Assembly: GCA_017428035.1 (NCBI GenBank)
Contig: JAFRRR010000082.1
Coordinates: forward strand, 1 to 43,061
DNA length: 43,061 nt
Direction of reading: 5' to 3'
DNA from: Bacteroidales bacterium
GTDB taxonomy: Bacteria; Bacteroidota; Bacteroidia; Bacteroidales; UBA932
This document shows, piece by piece, positions 42,281 to 43,061 of this stretch (position 1 is its first letter; each line of letters opens with the position of its first letter). The notes beneath the pieces are model-generated. The model ran no database searches and was not told where the DNA came from. It was given only the letters and a program-made list of their open reading frames with translations. The position numbers were made by a program, and so were the translations under genes.

Positions 42281-42819
42281 TGCCGGCCCTCCCTGTATTT
42301 GGCCACGAAAGCGGCAATGACTCCAACCACCAATATAATATATATCGGGGAGACCTTCAGAAAAGCGATGAGGGCCATTGTGGCAATGGCGAGGATGCCG
42401 TACACCCAGTTCCATTTCTGGCGGAGGGCCATTTTTATGGTGGGCACGGCAATCAGCGCCACCACCGCCGGACGGATTCCCTTGAATATGGCTTCCACCA
42501 CGGGATTGTCTTTATAGCCCGTGAATATCATTGCGATGGCCAGGATTATGAAAAAAGGCGGAAGAATGCTGCCCAGGGTGGCGACAATGCTGCCCTTGGT
42601 ACCGCCCAGCCTGTAGCCCACAAATATCGCGGTGTTCACGGCCATCAGCCCCGGCAGCGTCTGGGAGATGGCCAGGATGTCCATAAATTCATCGTCGGTC
42701 ATCCATTTTCGCTTCTCCACCAGGATGTCCCGGACCACGGCCACCATAGCCATACCGCCTCCGATAGTGAAGGTGCTGACTTTTACAAAGGTCCAGAAAA
42801 GGTTCCAGTTGCTGCGCAT
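42277..42819 (-). CDS. Chromate transporter, first half-size subunit
   Basis: A 180-residue membrane protein, partner of the next gene. Motifs FTIGGGMAMVAVVRD and SQTLPGLMAVNTAIFVGY correspond to the same CHR positions as in the second subunit, so the two arose by duplication. Six hydrophobic stretches are seen. The start codon lies 43 bases from the TTTG of the rRNA promoter, on the opposite strand, so the two transcription units diverge. Confidence 0.9.
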   Translation of the reverse strand: MRSNWNLFWTFVKVSTFTIGGGMAMVAVVRDILVEKRKWMTDDEFMDILAISQTLPGLMAVNTAIFVGYRLGGTKGSIVATLGSILPPFFIILAIAMIFTGYKDNPVVEAIFKGIRPAVVALIAVPTIKMALRQKWNWVYGILAIATMALIAFLKVSPIYIILVVGVIAAFVAKYREGRQ

Positions 42820-42861
42820 TCAGGGTGTTTTTGAAATTCGTTGCGAAATTAGTTAAAAAAA

Positions 42862-42892
42862 TTTGTGTGGAAACTAAAAGTTATTACCTTTG
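42862..42892 (+). promoter_or_regulatory. Consensus rRNA operon promoter
   Basis: TTTG (42862-42865), 19 bases, then TACCTTTG (42885-42892), an exact Bacteroidetes TTTG-N19-TAnnTTTG. The predicted start is about 42896, immediately before a CCCTTTCGAAAGAGGG hairpin. It drives the 16S gene that begins about 144 bases downstream. Confidence 0.9.
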
Positions 42893-42896
42893 CAGT

Positions 42897-43039
42897 CCCT
42901 TTCGAAAGAGGGGTGCAGTTGATTGAATTATTGGAAGACAAAAGTACAAGCAAGAAAGTATATTGTAGCATACAATAGAAAGAGCAAGCGAAGATTCTTT
43001 TAAGAGGAAATCCCAAAGCCAGAGAAATAACAAAATTAT
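42897..43039 (+). other. rRNA leader with two hairpins
   Basis: The leader holds CCCTTTCGAAAGAGGG (about 42897-42912), near-palindromic with one bulge, and TATTGTA-GCA-TACAATA (42961-42977), a perfect seven-pair stem with a three-base loop. Such elements commonly take part in rRNA processing or antitermination; no standard boxA was found on the plus strand. No protein gene is supported here. Confidence 0.6.
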
Positions 43040-43061
43040 ACAATGAAGAGTTTGATCCTGG
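43040..43061 (+). rRNA. rrs: 16S ribosomal RNA, 5' end (partial)
   Basis: The last bases, TGAAGAGTTTGATCCTGG, are the universal 5' end of bacterial 16S rRNA (the site of primer 27F/8F). The mature end is set near 43040 by alignment to the E. coli start (AAATTGAAGAG). The gene continues beyond the right edge. Confidence 0.93.

Noticed and set aside
42849..43043. Short minus-strand open frame over the rRNA leader
   Set aside because: It covers a consensus rRNA promoter and leader, and shows no family resemblance.
1..43061. CRISPR arrays, tRNA genes and prophage structural genes
   Set aside because: I saw no regularly spaced repeats, tRNA-like cloverleaf with anticodon or capsid/tail genes; only the single A1S_2505-like gene has a phage flavour.

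Overview
The window is about 43 kb of a moderately high-GC Bacteroidales-type chromosome. Four things point there: a SusC/SusD outer-membrane pair, many lipoproteins carrying BACON, FISUMP, DUF3823 or DUF4988-like domains, repeated copies of the Bacteroidetes -7 promoter box TAnnTTTG (twice with a perfect TTTG 19 bases upstream), and the 5' end of a 16S rRNA gene at the right edge. A Rikenellaceae-like or related gut member of Bacteroidales is plausible, but no single gene proves the genus.

Layout. (1) 1-2373, plus strand: the tail of an outer-membrane beta-barrel gene, a TlpA-like thioredoxin-fold lipoprotein, a stretch of alternating inverted repeats, then a small membrane protein and an ABC ATPase whose genes overlap. 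(2) 2542-23092, minus strand: a twelve-gene polysaccharide/glycoside utilisation locus of about 20.5 kb. In transcription order it encodes a GH2 enzyme, a six-hairpin glycosidase, a Tat-exported Gfo/Idh oxidoreductase, a DUF1080 3-keto-glycoside hydrolase-like lipoprotein, a Big2/beta-propeller lipoprotein, an exported metallo-beta-lactamase-fold protein, a DUF4595-like lipoprotein, a GxGYxYP protein, a carboxypeptidase-regulatory lipoprotein, SusC, SusD and a DUF3823 lipoprotein. Gaps are tiny or negative, a promoter box lies just upstream, and an upstream terminator separates it from the next gene. No local regulator is visible. (3) 23213-28047, minus strand: a membrane protein, a TIGR04076 protein with a near-leaderless consensus promoter, a broken REP-associated (HUH) transposase with flanking repeats, a two-gene radical SAM/SPASM plus membrane-protein unit, and a DnaQ-like exonuclease abutting an A1S_2505-like protein. 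(4) 28152-29637, plus strand: thiol peroxidase, DUF4298 protein and SDR. (5) 29634-33169, minus strand: a C10 cysteine protease and a collagen-like lipoprotein. (6) 33212-38127, plus strand: an S9 peptidase, a GH3-family (auxin-responsive-like) enzyme and a phospholipase D/cardiolipin-synthase-like protein. (7) 38131-39948, minus strand: a small membrane protein and a BACON/FISUMP lipoprotein. (8) 40056-42819: a nucleoside kinase (plus) converging on paired half-size chromate transporters (minus). (9) 42862-43061: an rRNA promoter, leader and 16S start.

How it fits together. The large locus looks like a surface glycan import and processing system. SusC/SusD would capture and import the glycan. 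GH2 and the six-hairpin enzyme would cleave it hydrolytically, while the Gfo/Idh plus DUF1080 pair suggests a parallel oxidative (3-keto) route. The radical SAM pair is the best candidate for a poorly described modification system. Compact architecture is a theme: two convergent gene pairs share one CTAG for both stop codons, one terminator lies inside a neighbouring coding sequence, and several start and stop codons overlap. No gene-free stretch exceeds 300 bases; the longest is the 220-base rRNA promoter and leader region.
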